The notes under the pieces: generated by a model | The model's input: the letters and a program-made list of their open reading frames with translations, nothing else | Told to the model about the DNA's origin: nothing | Databases searched by the model: none | Position numbers and translations under genes: made by a program | From: an uncultured Prevotella sp. | Lineage (GTDB): Bacteria; Bacteroidota; Bacteroidia; Bacteroidales; Bacteroidaceae | Direction of reading: 5' to 3' | Assembly (NCBI GenBank): GCA_900548195.1 | Contig: URJQ01000025.1 | Span: 1 to 26,468 of the forward strand | Length of the DNA: 26,468 nucleotides | In this document: one piece after another, positions 25,579 through 26,468 of the stretch | Numbering within the stretch: the first letter of the stretch is position 1 | Layout: every line of letters starts with the position of its first letter

Positions 25579-25919
25579 TCAAGCGCTCCTTTCCGCCATG
25601 CATAAGCAAGGCCAAAAACCAGTACCAGCATGAAGAATCCAATGCTGAACAATGCCATGGTACCGAAATTCTTAACTACTACTGCCCAAGGATAGAGGAA
25701 TACGGTCTCCACATCGAACATGAGGAAAAGGATAGCAAAGAGATAGTAGCCCACATGCATTGGAAGCCAAGAACTTCCATGTGTAGGAATACCACACTCG
25801 AATGGTTCACCTTTAACCTTGTTGTAAGTGCGAGGGCCCAACAGCTTAGCTGTAATATACGCCGCTACCACTAAGAAGACAGCCGTTATCAAAACGGTTA
25901 CAAACAAAGTGAAATACAT
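25569..25919 (-). CDS. nuoA: NADH-quinone oxidoreductase subunit A
   Basis: This 116-residue membrane subunit has three membrane segments. The loop motif ECGIP (E41, C42) and the second-segment motif FDVETVFLYPWA (D69, E71) are characteristic. It is the first gene of the operon, with a Bacteroidetes -7 box about 45 bases upstream. Confidence 0.95.
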   Translation of the reverse strand: MYFTLFVTVLITAVFLVVAAYITAKLLGPRTYNKVKGEPFECGIPTHGSSWLPMHVGYYLFAILFLMFDVETVFLYPWAVVVKNFGTMALFSIGFFMLVLVFGLAYAWRKGALEWK

Positions 25920-25962
25920 AAAATAGTATAAAATAAAAATTAATTTAGCTCTAAATCGTTTG

Positions 25963-25970
25963 CAAAGTTA
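25963..25970 (-). promoter_or_regulatory. -7 element of the nuo operon promoter
   Basis: TAACTTTG on the minus strand fits the TAnnTTTG consensus and leaves a leader of about 40 bases. TTG at 25995-25993 is 22 bases upstream, a little far for a -33 element, and lies at the edge of the adjacent hairpin (25994-26025). Confidence 0.55.
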
Positions 25971-25993
25971 ATAAAAAATTATGAATTATACGC

Positions 25994-26025
25994 AACAAAG
26001 GACGGAAAATATTCCGTCCTTTGTT
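25994..26025. terminator. 14-bp perfect hairpin upstream of nuoA
   Basis: AACAAAGGACGGAA (25994-26007) pairs perfectly with TTCCGTCCTTTGTT (26012-26025) around a 4-nt loop. It probably ends the minus-strand transcript of the GH28 remnant before the nuo promoter. It touches the putative -33 region, so it might also affect nuo transcription. Confidence 0.65.
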
Positions 26026-26040
26026 TAATATAAATATTAA

Positions 26041-26069
26041 AAAATGAGCCTATTAGGCAAACTCATTTT
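26041..26069. terminator. Second hairpin after the GH28 remnant
   Basis: AAAATGAG (26041-26048) and CTCATTTT (26062-26069) form a stem with A- and T-runs at the ends. A 3-bp inner stem CCT/AGG lies in the loop. It is about 50 bp past the GH28 stop and is a plausible intrinsic terminator for the minus strand. Confidence 0.5.
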
Positions 26070-26115
26070 GCGTTTTGCATTTCATTTTCTTTATTTACTT
26101 TCAGATAATAATATT

Positions 26116-26442
26116 TTATATGTTTTTACTATCTTTTTTTACTATTTCACCCTTTGCGTCCTTAACATCTTTCATATCAAGATTTTTTACATTTTCCAGC
26201 ATCACAGCAGGGCGTCCATCGCCCTTTTTAAGGGCAAAAGTAATATCTCTCAGCTTTAAGCCTTCAATGTGACGAGCAAATAGTCCGTAAGATGGTGTCG
26301 GACCAGCCCAGCGTGGTTCTGGATAATTCGTACCTTGTTCGCGGTATTTCTTCTCCGCCATTTGTGCAGTACCTCCACCTCGATACTCCACAAATATATT
26401 GCTAAGTAATGTGTAAATAATAACTTCCGTAGTTTTCTGCGG
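26116..26442 (-). pseudogene. C-terminal fragment of a glycoside hydrolase family 28 (polygalacturonase-like) protein
   Basis: About 109 codons remain. The segment NIFVEYRGGGT, then NYPEPRWAGPTPSYGLFARH and DGRPAVMLENVKNLDM are typical of the C terminus of Bacteroidetes GH28 pectinases. Upstream the frame meets TAA at 26445-26443, before any catalytic region, and there is no good start codon (only a GTG at 26391). The gene is therefore either broken by a nonsense or frameshift change or joined here to other DNA; the window ends 23 bases later. If intact versions exist, the enzyme would cut de-esterified pectin, the product of the pectinesterase at 3587-8077. Confidence 0.6.
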
Positions 26443-26468
26443 TTAAGAGCAACATTTGACGAGATAGT

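Overview
The window looks like a chromosome segment of a Bacteroidales bacterium, most likely Prevotella or a close relative. The evidence is promoters of the Bacteroidetes type (TAnnTTTG at -7), a DUF5686 outer-membrane protein, a DUF2023-flavodoxin pair, a multidomain secreted pectinesterase with a short Bacteroidetes-type C-terminal tail, and a complex I operon with fused nuoCD and no nuoE, nuoF or nuoG. The genus is inference; no rRNA or tRNA gene is visible.

Layout. Positions 1-699 have no gene: they hold a probable insertion-sequence end at the left edge, a two-copy direct repeat and a strong hairpin. Positions 700-3340 (minus strand) are a three-gene operon: flippase-like membrane protein, CDP-alcohol phosphatidyltransferase, HAD phosphatase. 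A very large secreted pectinesterase (3587-8077, plus) is divergent from it. Next come myo-inositol-1-phosphate synthase (8400-9707, plus) and a DUF5686 outer-membrane protein (9952-12534, plus). Positions 12535-12984 carry long palindromic repeats. DUF2023 and flavodoxin follow (12985-13907, minus). Positions 13908-15425 form a gene-free, repeat-rich gap with a 22-bp tandem repeat, two nested palindromic elements and a MITE with a perfect 9-bp target duplication. Positions 15426-25919 (minus) are the complex I operon nuoA-B-CD-H-I-J-K-L-M-N. The right edge holds the C-terminal piece of a GH28 pectinase, apparently interrupted.

How the genes work together. Inositol-phosphate synthase, the CDP-alcohol transferase, a phosphatase and a flippase-like protein together suggest a pathway from glucose-6-phosphate to phosphatidylinositol-type lipids, as known for Bacteroides inositol lipids. 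Here the pathway is split into two divergent units by a pectinesterase. The pectinesterase and the GH28 remnant point to pectin use. The complex I lacks its NADH-oxidising module, so it must take electrons from another donor; a flavodoxin gene lies about 1.5 kb beyond the end of the nuo operon, which is suggestive only. The NuoM subunit lacks the usual TM7 lysine.

The most notable unexplained material is the set of long, nearly fully palindromic intergenic elements and the intact MITE, concentrated in the gaps around the flavodoxin genes.
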